55,901 nt of DNA, from the NCBI GenBank assembly GCA_031261085.1, contig JAISKB010000018.1, positions 78,409-134,309 of the forward strand, read 5' to 3'. Source of the stretch: Christensenellaceae bacterium. Its GTDB lineage: Bacteria; Bacillota; Clostridia; Christensenellales; CAG-138. Of this stretch, positions 12,617 through 21,919 are shown one piece after another. Position 1 is the stretch's first letter, and every line of letters begins with the position of its first letter. Both the position numbers and the translations under genes were made by a program. The notes beneath the pieces were generated by a model. That model ran no database searches. It saw nothing but the letters and a program-made list of their open reading frames with translations, and was not told the DNA's origin.

Positions 12617-14479
12617 ATGGGATCACAAACCAAAAAAACGAAGCGCGGCCACCGGCGCAGGAAGATACATGTTGGCAGACTGATCCTATTGATAGTGCTG
12701 CTGGTTGCCGTTATCGTGATGGCAACGGTTATGCTCAAGGTGCTTTTTGGCGATAAACAGGGAGATGCAGCGGCGCAGGGTGATAAACCGGGCCTTATCG
12801 ACAGCCTGTTCCATACGCAGCCCACACCCACGCCCGCGCCTACGCCTACGCCCGAACCCACGCCCACGCCGGTGCCTACATTTTTACCCGCGCCCATAGA
12901 TGGCACCCGCCTTTCGGATTTTGGGATAGAGCAGGCGGTGGAGGATGCCGGCACGGTGCAAGCCAGCTATTTGCGCGCCGAGCCCATCGACTTTTTAACG
13001 GGGGATACCTATACCGAGCTGGAGGGCGTCATCACCTTCCGCGGCAACAACTTCCGCGATAGCGCCAGCTATGGCACCATCGATTTGACGGGCGCGGGGC
13101 GGCAGCCCTGGACGTTTACCGTAGGCAGCTTGCGCAAGGTATATCAAAGCGGCGCGGGCGGCGGAAGCTGGACGGGCTGCGGCTGGACGGGGCAGCCGCT
13201 GATCGTGAAATGGCCCGAGGATGTAAAGCGCATCATGAACCTAAACAGCGCCGCCAAGTCCAACCCCGATTTGGTAGAGGTTATCTATGCCACGATGGAT
13301 GGGCATATCTACTTCTTAAACCTGATGACCGGCGAAAAAACGAGGGATCCCATCGATTTGGGGTTCCCGTTCAAGGGCGCGGGCGCACTGGATCCGCGCG
13401 GATATCCGCTGATGTATGTGGGCAGCGGGGATGACAGCCCCGCCAAGGGCAAGGGCAGCAGCCAGGCGTTCATCATCAGCTTGATAGATGGCAAGGTGCT
13501 GCATACGTTTGGCTCGAAGGATACCTTTTCGCAGCGTGATCTTTCTTATTTCGACAGCTCGCCTTTGGTGGATGCCAAAACCGACACGCTGATATACCCC
13601 GGCGAATCCGGCATAATCTATACCGTCAAGCTCAATACCAGCTACGACAAGGCGGCGGGTACGATTTCCATAAACCCGGTTACGGTCAAATACCGCTATA
13701 AGGGTGCCAAGCACTTGAGCAAGGGTGTGGATGGCAATGCCGAGGATTTTTGGCTGGGCGTGGAGGATAGCGCCATCATCTGGCGCGGGCACGCCATATT
13801 TACCGATAACGGCGGGCACATGCTCTGCCTCGACTTAAACACCATGCAGGCGGTTTGGGCGCAGAATACGCTGGATGATACCAACTGCACGCCGGTGCTC
13901 TCGCTGGAGGGGCCGGATCAGCACCCGTATGTGTATACCTCCACCTCCTTCCACGCGGGGTGGCGCGCGCCGGGGAACGGCTCGGTGCTCATCCCGATTT
14001 GGAAGATAGACGCGGTTACGGGTAAAATCGTGGCGGAAAACAAAGACTATAAATGCCAAACCATCTCGGGCGTATCCGGCGGCGTGCAGGGCACCATCGC
14101 CATGGGCAAAAATGACCTGGACGGCCTTATCTTCGTGCCGGTGGCCATGACCGAAGGGCAAAAGGGCAAGCTGGTGGCGCTCAACAAGAGCGATTTGAGC
14201 GTAAAGTGGGAGTGTGACTTTGCGGGCTACCCCTGGAGCTCGCCCGTGGCGGTATATGACGCGAACGGCAAAGGGTATCTGATACAGTGCAATAAATCGG
14301 GCTATTTGCACCTGATCGACGGGCAAACCGGGCAGGTCATCAACGAGATGAGCCTGGGTAGCAACATCGAGGCGTCCCCGGCCGTGTATAACAACATGAT
14401 TGTGGTGGGCACGCGCGGCGGCCTGATTTATGGTGTGGATGTGAACTACCTGAAAAACTATGTGAAGCCGCAGCAATAA
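12617..14479 (+). CDS. Membrane-anchored PQQ-like beta-propeller protein
   Basis: The protein has 620 residues. A basic N-terminus (KKTKRGHRRRK) precedes one membrane helix (about 20-42), then a Pro/Thr-rich spacer made of PTPAPT and PEPTPT units (about 68-90). The extracellular remainder carries repeated PQQ-like blade signatures (VYTVKLN, ALNKSDLSVKWECDF, LHLIDGQTG, IYGVDVNYLK). It is probably an extracytoplasmic scaffold or ligand sensor at the cell wall. The substrate is unknown. The stop is 3 bp before the hflX start, so it leads that operon. Confidence 0.75.
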   Translation: MGSQTKKTKRGHRRRKIHVGRLILLIVLLVAVIVMATVMLKVLFGDKQGDAAAQGDKPGLIDSLFHTQPTPTPAPTPTPEPTPTPVPTFLPAPIDGTRLSDFGIEQAVEDAGTVQASYLRAEPIDFLTGDTYTELEGVITFRGNNFRDSASYGTIDLTGAGRQPWTFTVGSLRKVYQSGAGGGSWTGCGWTGQPLIVKWPEDVKRIMNLNSAAKSNPDLVEVIYATMDGHIYFLNLMTGEKTRDPIDLGFPFKGAGALDPRGYPLMYVGSGDDSPAKGKGSSQAFIISLIDGKVLHTFGSKDTFSQRDLSYFDSSPLVDAKTDTLIYPGESGIIYTVKLNTSYDKAAGTISINPVTVKYRYKGAKHLSKGVDGNAEDFWLGVEDSAIIWRGHAIFTDNGGHMLCLDLNTMQAVWAQNTLDDTNCTPVLSLEGPDQHPYVYTSTSFHAGWRAPGNGSVLIPIWKIDAVTGKIVAENKDYKCQTISGVSGGVQGTIAMGKNDLDGLIFVPVAMTEGQKGKLVALNKSDLSVKWECDFAGYPWSSPVAVYDANGKGYLIQCNKSGYLHLIDGQTGQVINEMSLGSNIEASPAVYNNMIVVGTRGGLIYGVDVNYLKNYVKPQQ

Positions 14480-14482
14480 TAT

Positions 14483-16282
14483 ATGATGAATAAACTAAAT
14501 GGCAATACGGACGGCATACGCAACAGCGTGTTGGAGCAGATTCGCACCCTATACGATTTCGAGCTGGGCGCGGATGAATTTGCATCCTTCGAGCTGCTGA
14601 ACGCCTTGGCCGCCTACACCGGCGAAATACGCCGCGAAATATCGGTATATCTTTCCCGCGATGGGCGGGTGATGGATGTGACCATTGGGGACAGCGGCAA
14701 GGTGAGCATGCCCAACATGCGCTTGGTGCGCAACAGCGACAGGCTTTGCGGCGTGCGCTGTATCCACACGCACCCCAATGGCGATGGCAGGCTCTCGAGC
14801 GTGGATATTGGCACGCTGCGCAGCATGCGGCTGGACAGCATGGCCGCGCTGGGCGTGGGGGAGGGCGGCAAGCCCGCCTCGCTGTACGCGGCTTATTTGG
14901 GCGATATGGCGGAGGACGGCGAGGAGCAGCAGGTGCAAATCTATGGTCCGCTGCGCCCAAGCAAGCTGCCGGGGCGCGCCATGATGCAGGAGATATTTTT
15001 GGCCGATGAGCGCTTGCGTTCCACCACACAGGCCGTGCACGAGGCCGAGCCGGAGCGGGCGGTGCTGGCCGGCATCGAAAACAACGAGCGCTACGATACC
15101 CTTGCGGAATTGGCCGAGCTGGCCGCTACGGCGGGGGCGCAGGTGGTGGGGCAGTTTGTGCAGCGCAAGCGGGATGTCGACAACGCCACCTATATAGGCA
15201 GCGGCAAGGCGGAGGAGCTTTCGCTGGCGGCCAGCGCGCTGCAGGCGGATCTGTTCATATTCGACGATGAGCTTACCGCGATGCAAATGCGCAACCTCGA
15301 AAGCATATTGGGCGTGCGGGTGATAGACCGTACGGCCCTGATATTGGATATATTCGCCAAGCGGGCGCAAAGCCGCGAGGGCAAGCTGCAGGTGGAGCTT
15401 GCGCAGCTTAAATATGAGCTGCCCCGCATATTCGGCCAAGGCAAGGTGCTATCGCGGCAGGGCGCGGGCGCCATTGCGCGCGGCCCGGGTGAAACCAAGC
15501 TCGAAAGCGATAAGCGCCGCATCCGCCGCCGCATCTTCGAACTGGGCGAAGAGCTTAAAGAGGTGGAAAAGCAGCGCGCACTGCGGCGGGAGCGCCGCGA
15601 AAAGGACGCGCTGCCCCTCATCGCGCTGGTGGGCTATACCAACGTGGGTAAATCCACCCTGCTCAACGCGCTCACCGATGCGGGCGTTATGGCGGAGGAT
15701 AAGCTGTTCGCCACGCTCGACCCCGTGGTGCGCAAGCTCGCGCTGCCCGGGGGCACGCAGGCGCTGCTTTCCGACACGGTGGGCTTTATCAACAAGCTGC
15801 CGCACGACCTGATAGAGGCGTTCCAATCCACGCTGGATGAAGTCCGTTATGCGGAGCTGATCTTGCATGTGGTAGATGTTTCCTCCAGCTATTATGAGAG
15901 CCAGATGGCGGTGGTGGAGGATGTTATCGCCCGCCTGGGCGCGGGGGATGTGCCCCGCATCGTTGTGTATAACAAGGCCGATAAAGCGGATGCGTCGCCG
16001 CCGCCCGGCGGCATGGCCATCAGCGCGCGGACGGGGCAGGGCCTGCCTGAGCTGCTCGCGGCGATGGAAAAGACGCTCTCGCAGGAGCTGGCCGCGGTGG
16101 AGCTGCTTATACCCTACGAAAAATATGAGGCGATGGCGCTGCTGCAGCGCGAGGGGCGCATATTGCGCGAAGAACACGAAGAGAACGGTACGCGGGTAAA
16201 GGCGCAGATGCCGCAGAGCACGTTTTGGCGGCTCAAAAAAGCGCTGGGAATGGATGATGGTAATGCGCGGGAAGAAACCTAA
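14483..16282 (+). CDS. hflX: Ribosome-associated GTPase HflX with JAMM-like N-terminal region
   Basis: The protein has 599 residues, about 180 longer than E. coli HflX. HflX splits stalled or hibernating ribosomes. The core is clear: glycine-rich region GPGETKLESDKRRI at 334-347, P-loop GYTNVGKST at 384-392, DTVGF at 431-435, NKAD at 497-500. The N-terminal extension contains His95-x-His97-Pro, then Ser105 and Asp108, which fits the JAMM metal-binding pattern HxHPx6SxxD. Similar extensions occur in clostridial HflX, but their role is unclear. It follows the propeller gene by 3 bp and overlaps the dTMP-kinase-like gene by 29 bp. Confidence 0.92.
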   Translation: MMNKLNGNTDGIRNSVLEQIRTLYDFELGADEFASFELLNALAAYTGEIRREISVYLSRDGRVMDVTIGDSGKVSMPNMRLVRNSDRLCGVRCIHTHPNGDGRLSSVDIGTLRSMRLDSMAALGVGEGGKPASLYAAYLGDMAEDGEEQQVQIYGPLRPSKLPGRAMMQEIFLADERLRSTTQAVHEAEPERAVLAGIENNERYDTLAELAELAATAGAQVVGQFVQRKRDVDNATYIGSGKAEELSLAASALQADLFIFDDELTAMQMRNLESILGVRVIDRTALILDIFAKRAQSREGKLQVELAQLKYELPRIFGQGKVLSRQGAGAIARGPGETKLESDKRRIRRRIFELGEELKEVEKQRALRRERREKDALPLIALVGYTNVGKSTLLNALTDAGVMAEDKLFATLDPVVRKLALPGGTQALLSDTVGFINKLPHDLIEAFQSTLDEVRYAELILHVVDVSSSYYESQMAVVEDVIARLGAGDVPRIVVYNKADKADASPPPGGMAISARTGQGLPELLAAMEKTLSQELAAVELLIPYEKYEAMALLQREGRILREEHEENGTRVKAQMPQSTFWRLKKALGMDDGNAREET

Positions 16283-16940
16283 AGTAATCGCGATAGAGGG
16301 CATAGACGGCAGCGGCAAAAGCGTGCAGTTCAAGCGGCTGGCCGAGTATTGCCGCGCGTGCGGCCTTGCGGTGGATACGCGGGAATATCCGGTGTATACC
16401 AGCTTTTTTGGCCAGGAGGTGGGGCGGTACTTAAGCGGCGCGCAGGGTGTTCAGGCCGACACGGTGGATGGTAAGAGCATGGCGCTGTGGTTTGCGCTCG
16501 ACCGTTGGGAGGATTTAAAGGCATATCAAACGCAGGCCGATGTGCTGGTCATCAACCGGTATGTGCTCTCCAACGCGGTGTACCAAAGCATACGCGATAT
16601 CGATTTAGCCCGGCCGGATATCATCGACTGGGTGTTTGAGCTGGAGTATGGTCACTTTGGCCTGCCCGCCGCGGATGTGTATATCTATTACGATGTGGAT
16701 ATCGCCAAGGCCGGCGAAAACGTCCTCAAAAAAGGGCACCGCGATTATGTCGGTGAAGGCAAGGATGTTTACGAGGCGTCGGGCGGCATACAGGCGCGGG
16801 CGCGGGCAAAATATCTGGAGGTGGCCGCGCGGCGCGAGGATATACTCGTGATAGATTGTATGAAGGACGGCCTGTTTTTAAGCATCGACGAAATTGCGCA
16901 AGCGACGCAGCGGGCGCTGCACGCGCGCGGGATACTTTAA
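16254..16940 (+). CDS. Thymidylate kinase family protein
   Basis: The protein has 228 residues. Walker A is EGIDGSGKS at 15-23, as in dTMP kinases. The segment INRYVLSNAVYQ corresponds to the DRY-S-AYQ motif, with Asn replacing the first Asp. The Arg-rich LID is weak. It is probably a dTMP kinase (phosphorylates dTMP to dTDP) of the divergent clostridial type, though another nucleotide substrate is possible. The start overlaps hflX; ATGs at 16254, 16257 and 16263 cannot be told apart. Confidence 0.8.
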   Translation: MMVMRGKKPKVIAIEGIDGSGKSVQFKRLAEYCRACGLAVDTREYPVYTSFFGQEVGRYLSGAQGVQADTVDGKSMALWFALDRWEDLKAYQTQADVLVINRYVLSNAVYQSIRDIDLARPDIIDWVFELEYGHFGLPAADVYIYYDVDIAKAGENVLKKGHRDYVGEGKDVYEASGGIQARARAKYLEVAARREDILVIDCMKDGLFLSIDEIAQATQRALHARGIL

Positions 16941-16966
16941 AGTAAAAAAGTAAAAGTGACTTTTAT

Positions 16967-16990
16967 CCCCCTTCCAACTCCGGGAGGGGG
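16967..16990. terminator. Hairpin between convergent genes
   Basis: A 9-bp stem CCCCCTTCC/GGGAGGGGG with a 6-nt loop separates the rightward dTMP-kinase-like gene from the leftward ylbJ. It has no proper T-run on either strand, so termination is uncertain. Confidence 0.4.
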
Positions 16991-17018
16991 AATATTTATA
17001 GGATGATTTGGGGCATAA

Positions 17019-18071
17019 TTATCCCCCGCTCTTTTCCTGCCCTCGCTTGGCGTGCCCGGCCGCGGCGGCAAACAAGAACACAACGGATACGCTCAACAGG
17101 GATATACCGGCGGTAAGCGCGGCGGAAACAGCGTTGCGCAGCAATTGAACGGGCTGCAGGGGGGTGAATACGGCTTGCGCCTGCGGCAAAAACAGCGGCG
17201 TGAGCAAATAGGTCAGCCCTCCTGCCAGCGCGCCTTGCAGCAGCTTAAGCTTAAAATACCTGCCCATCGAAAGCCGGGCAAACGCCAGCGACTGCGCAAA
17301 CACGCATAGCCCGCCAAAGCTGAAAAAAAACGCGCCCAGCGCGGCGGCCTGTCTAAGCGGGAGCGTGGATTCGGCAATGGCTTGGCAGCCCGACACCACT
17401 TCCAACAGGCCCATGAACAGGATACGGGGGACTTGCGCATCCAGCCCCAGCAGGGCGAAGCACCGGCTTACCGGCTGCGTTAGGGCGCGCAGTGCGCCGG
17501 TTTCCTCCAACAGCGCCAGCATCGCCGCAAAAAAAACGATGGTTGCGCCTATCGAAAGCAGGGCGGCCATGCCCTCGCGCAGGCCGTCGCTCATAAGCCG
17601 CAGGGCGGGCGGCGGGTCGGTTGGGGGGCGCGGTTCCTTGCCAATGGGTGCGGGGCGGGCCAGCAACAGCAGGGTGAGGGCGCCAAACAGCTGGCCGATT
17701 AAAATGGGCGGCGCGAGCTTGGGCTGCCCCAGCATGTTGGCCGCGAACGCGCCGCAAATGAACATGGGGCTCACCACGTTCAGCGCCGCCACCAGGCGCG
17801 TTTCATCCCGCTCGGCGCTGCCCGCGAGGCGCGCGCCGGCGGGCGCGCCGGAAACTAGGCACAGCGCATATAAATAAGAACGGCTTTTTGCGGGCAACGC
17901 GCCGCAGCTTTGCATGATATATGCGCACACAAAAAACGGTAGCAGCGCGGGCAATATGCTATCCCGCCAAAGCAAAATCCCCTCGCGCGCCGCCTGCAGG
18001 GCCGCCGCGCTGTGGAGCGCCAGCAGTACGCAGGCAAGGGCGCAAAGCGCAAATATGATATATTTTTTCAT
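17019..18071 (-). CDS. ylbJ: Sporulation integral membrane protein YlbJ
   Basis: The protein has 350 residues with about eight hydrophobic segments. It has the nucleoside-recognition (Gate) fold signatures of YlbJ: GAPAGARLAG near 75-84, NVVSPMFICGAF near 98-109, and FMGLLEVVSGCQAIAES near 214-230. In Bacillus, YlbJ is made under sporulation control and is needed for normal spore cortex formation. Its presence indicates a spore-forming lineage. It lies 51 bp downstream of tmcAL on the same strand, an arrangement also seen in the ylb region of Bacillus. Confidence 0.85.
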   Translation of the reverse strand: MKKYIIFALCALACVLLALHSAAALQAAREGILLWRDSILPALLPFFVCAYIMQSCGALPAKSRSYLYALCLVSGAPAGARLAGSAERDETRLVAALNVVSPMFICGAFAANMLGQPKLAPPILIGQLFGALTLLLLARPAPIGKEPRPPTDPPPALRLMSDGLREGMAALLSIGATIVFFAAMLALLEETGALRALTQPVSRCFALLGLDAQVPRILFMGLLEVVSGCQAIAESTLPLRQAAALGAFFFSFGGLCVFAQSLAFARLSMGRYFKLKLLQGALAGGLTYLLTPLFLPQAQAVFTPLQPVQLLRNAVSAALTAGISLLSVSVVFLFAAAAGHAKRGQEKSGG

Positions 18072-18122
18072 ACGATCCTCCGCGCAATCAGCATGTTACA
18101 GCTTATGCGCGAAGGAGGCGGA

Positions 18123-19331
18123 TTAATCGAGGACCAACAGCGGCATGCCATAATCGAACGGAGCGGGCTGCGGGCTCTGCGCGCCCAAAGCGGCTATTTC
18201 GGCGGCCAGCGTGTCGATGTCGTGCAGGCGGCGCTGCGCGGGGTTTAACGCGGCGGCATCGGCATATTTTATGACCACGGGCAGGGAGGAGGCCGCGCAC
18301 AGCGCGCCGAGCAGCGGCAGAGCGCTCTTTTTTACGCCCAATACGCGGATATAATTCGCGGCATAAGCGGCGGAAAGGTCGCTTTTGGTTATGCCCAGCA
18401 GCACGCACATGCAGATGCGCTTGAGCCGGGCAAGCGTGTAGCGGCGGGTTTTTATGCGTTGCAGCAATTCTTCGAGCGCGGCGGCCTCGCGGCAGCCGCG
18501 GTACAGCACGTTCTCCAGTCCTTCCCGCACATCGTTTAGGCCCAAAAGCTCCTCCTTCGTCATGCGGCGCAGAGCGAACAGCATCGCCTGCGATAGGTTG
18601 CTTGGGGATATCAGCCGCCCCGCCGCGTGCAGCCTTGCGATGTCGCTGCAGACCTCCGGCGGCGCATATTGACTTAGCGCGGAGGGTTCGCCGGATAGGA
18701 TATGCGCGCGCAGCGCGCTGGCGCTGGCATAGCCGCCGCCCGGCGCGGCGGCATCGTGGGCGGCGCCTTCGCGCCGCAGGGCAAAGGGCTCTATGGCGGA
18801 ACCGGCGCGGCTTAGCGCGCGCAGGTATTCTATTCCCAACACATCGTTGGGGCGGGAAAGCGCAGCCTCGAGCTGCTTATCATATATTCCAAACGCGGCG
18901 GCGCGCGCATGGGGGAAGCTTTGCCCCGCCCGCAGCTGCTCCCGCAGGGCGCGCGCGGCTTGGGGCGGCTCACTGTTTAGCGCCTGCGCGGCATGGCGCA
19001 GGGCGCTTAGGTCGGCGCATTCACTGCCGAAGCATAGGGCTTGTATGATGCCGCTGCCGGCGAGTATGCCCACGGCGCCCCGCGCGAAGCCTTCGGCGCT
19101 GGCCAGCGAAAAGGGCGCGGGCAGCGCCAGCACAAGGTCGGCGCCGCTTTGCAGCGCCCACTTGGCCCGCACATGCTTGCTGGCGAGGGCAGGCTCGCCG
19201 CGCTGTACGAAATCCCCGCTCATCACGGCCACCGCATAGTTGGCATGGGCCAGCTCCTTTGCCCTTGCTATGTGATAGGCATGGCCGTTGTGCAGGGGGT
19301 TGTATTCGGTTATGATGCCTACGGCGCGCAT
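18123..19331 (-). CDS. tmcAL: tRNA(Met) cytidine acetate ligase TmcAL
   Basis: The protein has 402 residues. The N-terminal nucleotidyltransferase-like fold carries ITEYNPLHNGHAYHI (7-21), the HxGH-type ATP site. It is followed by VMSGDFVQRGEPA (36-48) and FGSECAD, all characteristic of TmcAL/YlbM. The enzyme uses acetate and ATP to make N4-acetylcytidine at the wobble base of elongator tRNA-Met. It is divergent from pta-ackA, which also handle acetate; this may be coincidence. Full length is present. Confidence 0.92.
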   Translation of the reverse strand: MRAVGIITEYNPLHNGHAYHIARAKELAHANYAVAVMSGDFVQRGEPALASKHVRAKWALQSGADLVLALPAPFSLASAEGFARGAVGILAGSGIIQALCFGSECADLSALRHAAQALNSEPPQAARALREQLRAGQSFPHARAAAFGIYDKQLEAALSRPNDVLGIEYLRALSRAGSAIEPFALRREGAAHDAAAPGGGYASASALRAHILSGEPSALSQYAPPEVCSDIARLHAAGRLISPSNLSQAMLFALRRMTKEELLGLNDVREGLENVLYRGCREAAALEELLQRIKTRRYTLARLKRICMCVLLGITKSDLSAAYAANYIRVLGVKKSALPLLGALCAASSLPVVIKYADAAALNPAQRRLHDIDTLAAEIAALGAQSPQPAPFDYGMPLLVLD

Positions 19332-19499
19332 GTGCTCGGCTCCATCTCTTTTTTGGTAAAACTAATCCTGCCTTAGTATAACATATTTTGTGAAACGGTC
19401 TACATTTCCGTCAAGGCTTATGATATACTAGCATTATATTTTAAGTGCATTTTTAACACGCACTATATTCCGTTTGTATATTCGAAAGGAGAACGTTTC

Positions 19500-20498
19500 A
19501 TGTCCGTGGTAGATACCATCAAGGAAAAAGCGAAAACCAACATAAAGCGCGTTGTGCTGCCCGAGGGCACAGAGCCGCGCACGCTGCAGGCCGCGCAAAA
19601 GGTTACGGAGCAAGGCTTGGCCGAGGTGACGCTCATCGGCAACCGCGATGCAATCGAGCAAGCCGCCAAGGCCGCGGGCGCCGATGTAAGCGGCGTTGCC
19701 ATCATCGACCCCGCGCATGCGCCGGACTATGCGCGCTACAGCGAAACCTTTGCCAGGATGCGGGCCAGCAAGGGCGTTACGCCGGAACAGGCGCGCGCTA
19801 CTTTGCTCGACCCTCTTTTTTTTGCGGCCATGATGGTGTACGATGAAAAGGCCGATGGCTTCGTATCCGGCGCCATCAATACCACGGGCAACACGCTGCG
19901 CCCGGGCCTGCAAATCATCAAAACCGCGCCGGGCGTTTCCACCGTTTCGAGCTGTTTTATCATGGAGGTGCCCGATACACGCTATGGCGATGACGGCGTA
20001 CTGATCTTCGGCGATTGCGCCGTAAATATCGACCCTACCGCGCAGCAGCTGGCGGATATCGCCATAGCTTCGGCGCGGACGGCCAAGGTGCTTTGCGGCA
20101 TGGAACCGCGGGTTGCCCTGCTTTCGTTCTCCACCAAGGGCAGCGCCAAGCACCCGAATGTAGATAAGGTGGCCGAGGCTGTGCGCCTGGTGAAGGAACT
20201 GGCCCCGGAACTGAATGTGGATGGCGAGCTGCAGGCCGACGCCGCGCTGGTCGAATCGGTGGGGCAGTTGAAATCTCCGGGCAGCCCCGTGGCGGGCAAG
20301 GCCAACGTGCTGATATTCCCCGACCTGCAATCGGGCAACATCGGCTGCAAGCTGGTGCAGCGCCTTGCGGGCGCCGAGGCCATAGGCCCCATATGCCAAG
20401 GCTTTGCCAAACCCATCAACGATCTTTCGCGCGGATGCAGCGTAGAGGATATCGTATCGCTGGTAGCGCTCACCGCCGTACAGGCGCAAAAAAAGTAA
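19500..20498 (+). CDS. pta: Phosphate acetyltransferase
   Basis: The protein has 332 residues, the short Pta type without the regulatory N-terminal domains. It interconverts acetyl-CoA and acetyl phosphate in the cytoplasm. Typical blocks are [15 protein letters not shown] (near 16-30), [22 protein letters not shown] (near 120-141), and the end block [29 protein letters not shown]. The ATG follows AAAGGAG. The next gene, ackA, begins 27 bp after the stop, so acetyl phosphate is passed on to make acetate and ATP. Confidence 0.96.
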   Translation: MSVVDTIKEKAKTNIKRVVLPEGTEPRTLQAAQKVTEQGLAEVTLIGNRDAIEQAAKAAGADVSGVAIIDPAHAPDYARYSETFARMRASKGVTPEQARATLLDPLFFAAMMVYDEKADGFVSGAINTTGNTLRPGLQIIKTAPGVSTVSSCFIMEVPDTRYGDDGVLIFGDCAVNIDPTAQQLADIAIASARTAKVLCGMEPRVALLSFSTKGSAKHPNVDKVAEAVRLVKELAPELNVDGELQADAALVESVGQLKSPGSPVAGKANVLIFPDLQSGNIGCKLVQRLAGAEAIGPICQGFAKPINDLSRGCSVEDIVSLVALTAVQAQKK

Positions 20499-20525
20499 TG
20501 CCACAAGGCTAGGAGGTATGTTTTT

Positions 20526-21728
20526 ATGAAAGTACTGGTTATCAACGCGGGCAGCTCTTCCCTCAAATATCAGCTGATCCAAACCGATACGGGCGAGGTT
20601 CTTGCAAAAGGGCTTTGTGAGCGCATCGGCATAGGCGGCTCCAAGCTTACCTATAAGCCTACGGGCAAAGGCAAATACGAAACGCAAAAGGATATGAAAG
20701 ACCATACCGAAGCCATCTCGATGGTGATTCGTGCGCTTTCCGACCCTGAAACCGGGGTGGTGCGCAGCATGGATGAAATAGACGCCGTAGGCCATCGCCT
20801 GGTGCATGGCGGCGAGGCGTTTAGCGAGGCCGCGCTCATCACCGATGAAATGCTCCGGGTGCTCGAAGCGCTCTGTGAGCTTGCGCCGCTGCATAACCCC
20901 GCCAACCTCATGGGCATACGCGCCTGCCAAACCATCATGCCAAACGTGCCCATGGTGGGGGTTTTCGATACCGCGTTCCATCAAACCATGCCGCCGGAGG
21001 CCTTCCTGTATGGTCTGCCCTACGAGGCCTATACCGATTTGCAGGTGCGGCGCTATGGCTTCCATGGCATTTCGCACTCCTTTATATCGCAGGAGGCCAT
21101 CGCCAAGCTCGATAAACCCGCCGAGGAGACCCGCGTCATCACCTGCCACCTGGGCAACGGCTCCAGCATGTCGGCCATAAAGGGCGGTAAGAGCGTGGAT
21201 AACTCGATGGGCTTCACGCCGCTGCCCGGCGTGACCATGGGTACCCGCTGCGGCGACATAGACCCGGCGATCGTCATCTATTTGATGGATAAGCTCAACC
21301 TCGATACCGTCGGCATCAACGCCTACCTGAACAAGCAGTGCGGCGTGCAGGGCATATCCGGCGTATCCAGCGACTTCCGCGACCTGTGGACCGCCGCCGA
21401 AGAGGGCAACCGGCGCGCCGAGTTGGCGCTTCGTATATTCGCCTACCATGTAAAGCGGTACATCGGCGCATACGCGGCGGTGCTGGGCGGCGTGGACGCC
21501 ATCGTATTCAGCGCCGGCGTGGGCGAAAACGATAGCGGCATACGCGCGCTGGCGATGGAGGGGCTGGAATATTTGGGCGTGGATATGGATTATAAGCGCA
21601 ACGAAACGCTACCCCGCGGCGAAGAGGGTGAAATCAGCAAGCCCGGCAGCAAGGTGAAGGTGTTTGTTATCCCCACCGATGAAGAATTGGTCATCGCAAA
21701 GGAGACGGCGCGGCTGGCGGCGAAATAA
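20526..21728 (+). CDS. ackA: Acetate kinase
   Basis: The protein has 400 residues, the standard length. It converts acetyl phosphate and ADP to acetate and ATP and gives substrate-level ATP during fermentation. Sequence signatures are VINAGSSSLKY (4-14), GHRLVHGGE, FDTAFHQTMP, YRRYGFHG-type block RRYGFHGISH, and FSAGVGEND near 324. The start follows CTAGGAGG. A GGCGGC/GCCGCC hairpin spans the stop codon but has no T-run. Confidence 0.97.
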   Translation: MKVLVINAGSSSLKYQLIQTDTGEVLAKGLCERIGIGGSKLTYKPTGKGKYETQKDMKDHTEAISMVIRALSDPETGVVRSMDEIDAVGHRLVHGGEAFSEAALITDEMLRVLEALCELAPLHNPANLMGIRACQTIMPNVPMVGVFDTAFHQTMPPEAFLYGLPYEAYTDLQVRRYGFHGISHSFISQEAIAKLDKPAEETRVITCHLGNGSSMSAIKGGKSVDNSMGFTPLPGVTMGTRCGDIDPAIVIYLMDKLNLDTVGINAYLNKQCGVQGISGVSSDFRDLWTAAEEGNRRAELALRIFAYHVKRYIGAYAAVLGGVDAIVFSAGVGENDSGIRALAMEGLEYLGVDMDYKRNETLPRGEEGEISKPGSKVKVFVIPTDEELVIAKETARLAAK

Positions 21729-21919
21729 GCCGCCTCCAAACCGCAAAACAGCCGCCAAACGCTTTTGCCCGCATGCACGGAAATTAATTTTTGCTATTAA
21801 AGGACGGATATGAAAACATGTTATTATACGTCAATATAGCTTTTAAAGCTTGTTGTGAAGGATGACGCATTTGCTGAATCAAATATATATAATAACATTA
21901 CAAAATTTCAGGAGGTTTT

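Noticed and set aside
19434..21449. 671-codon open frame on the minus strand across pta and ackA
   Set aside because: It is antisense to two unmistakable full-length enzymes, is rich in His/Arg/Ala as expected from GC-biased codons read backwards, and has no family motif or ribosome site.
21716..21734. Terminator at the end of ackA
   Set aside because: GGCGGC/GCCGCC spans the stop codon but is followed by CCAAACC, not T's.
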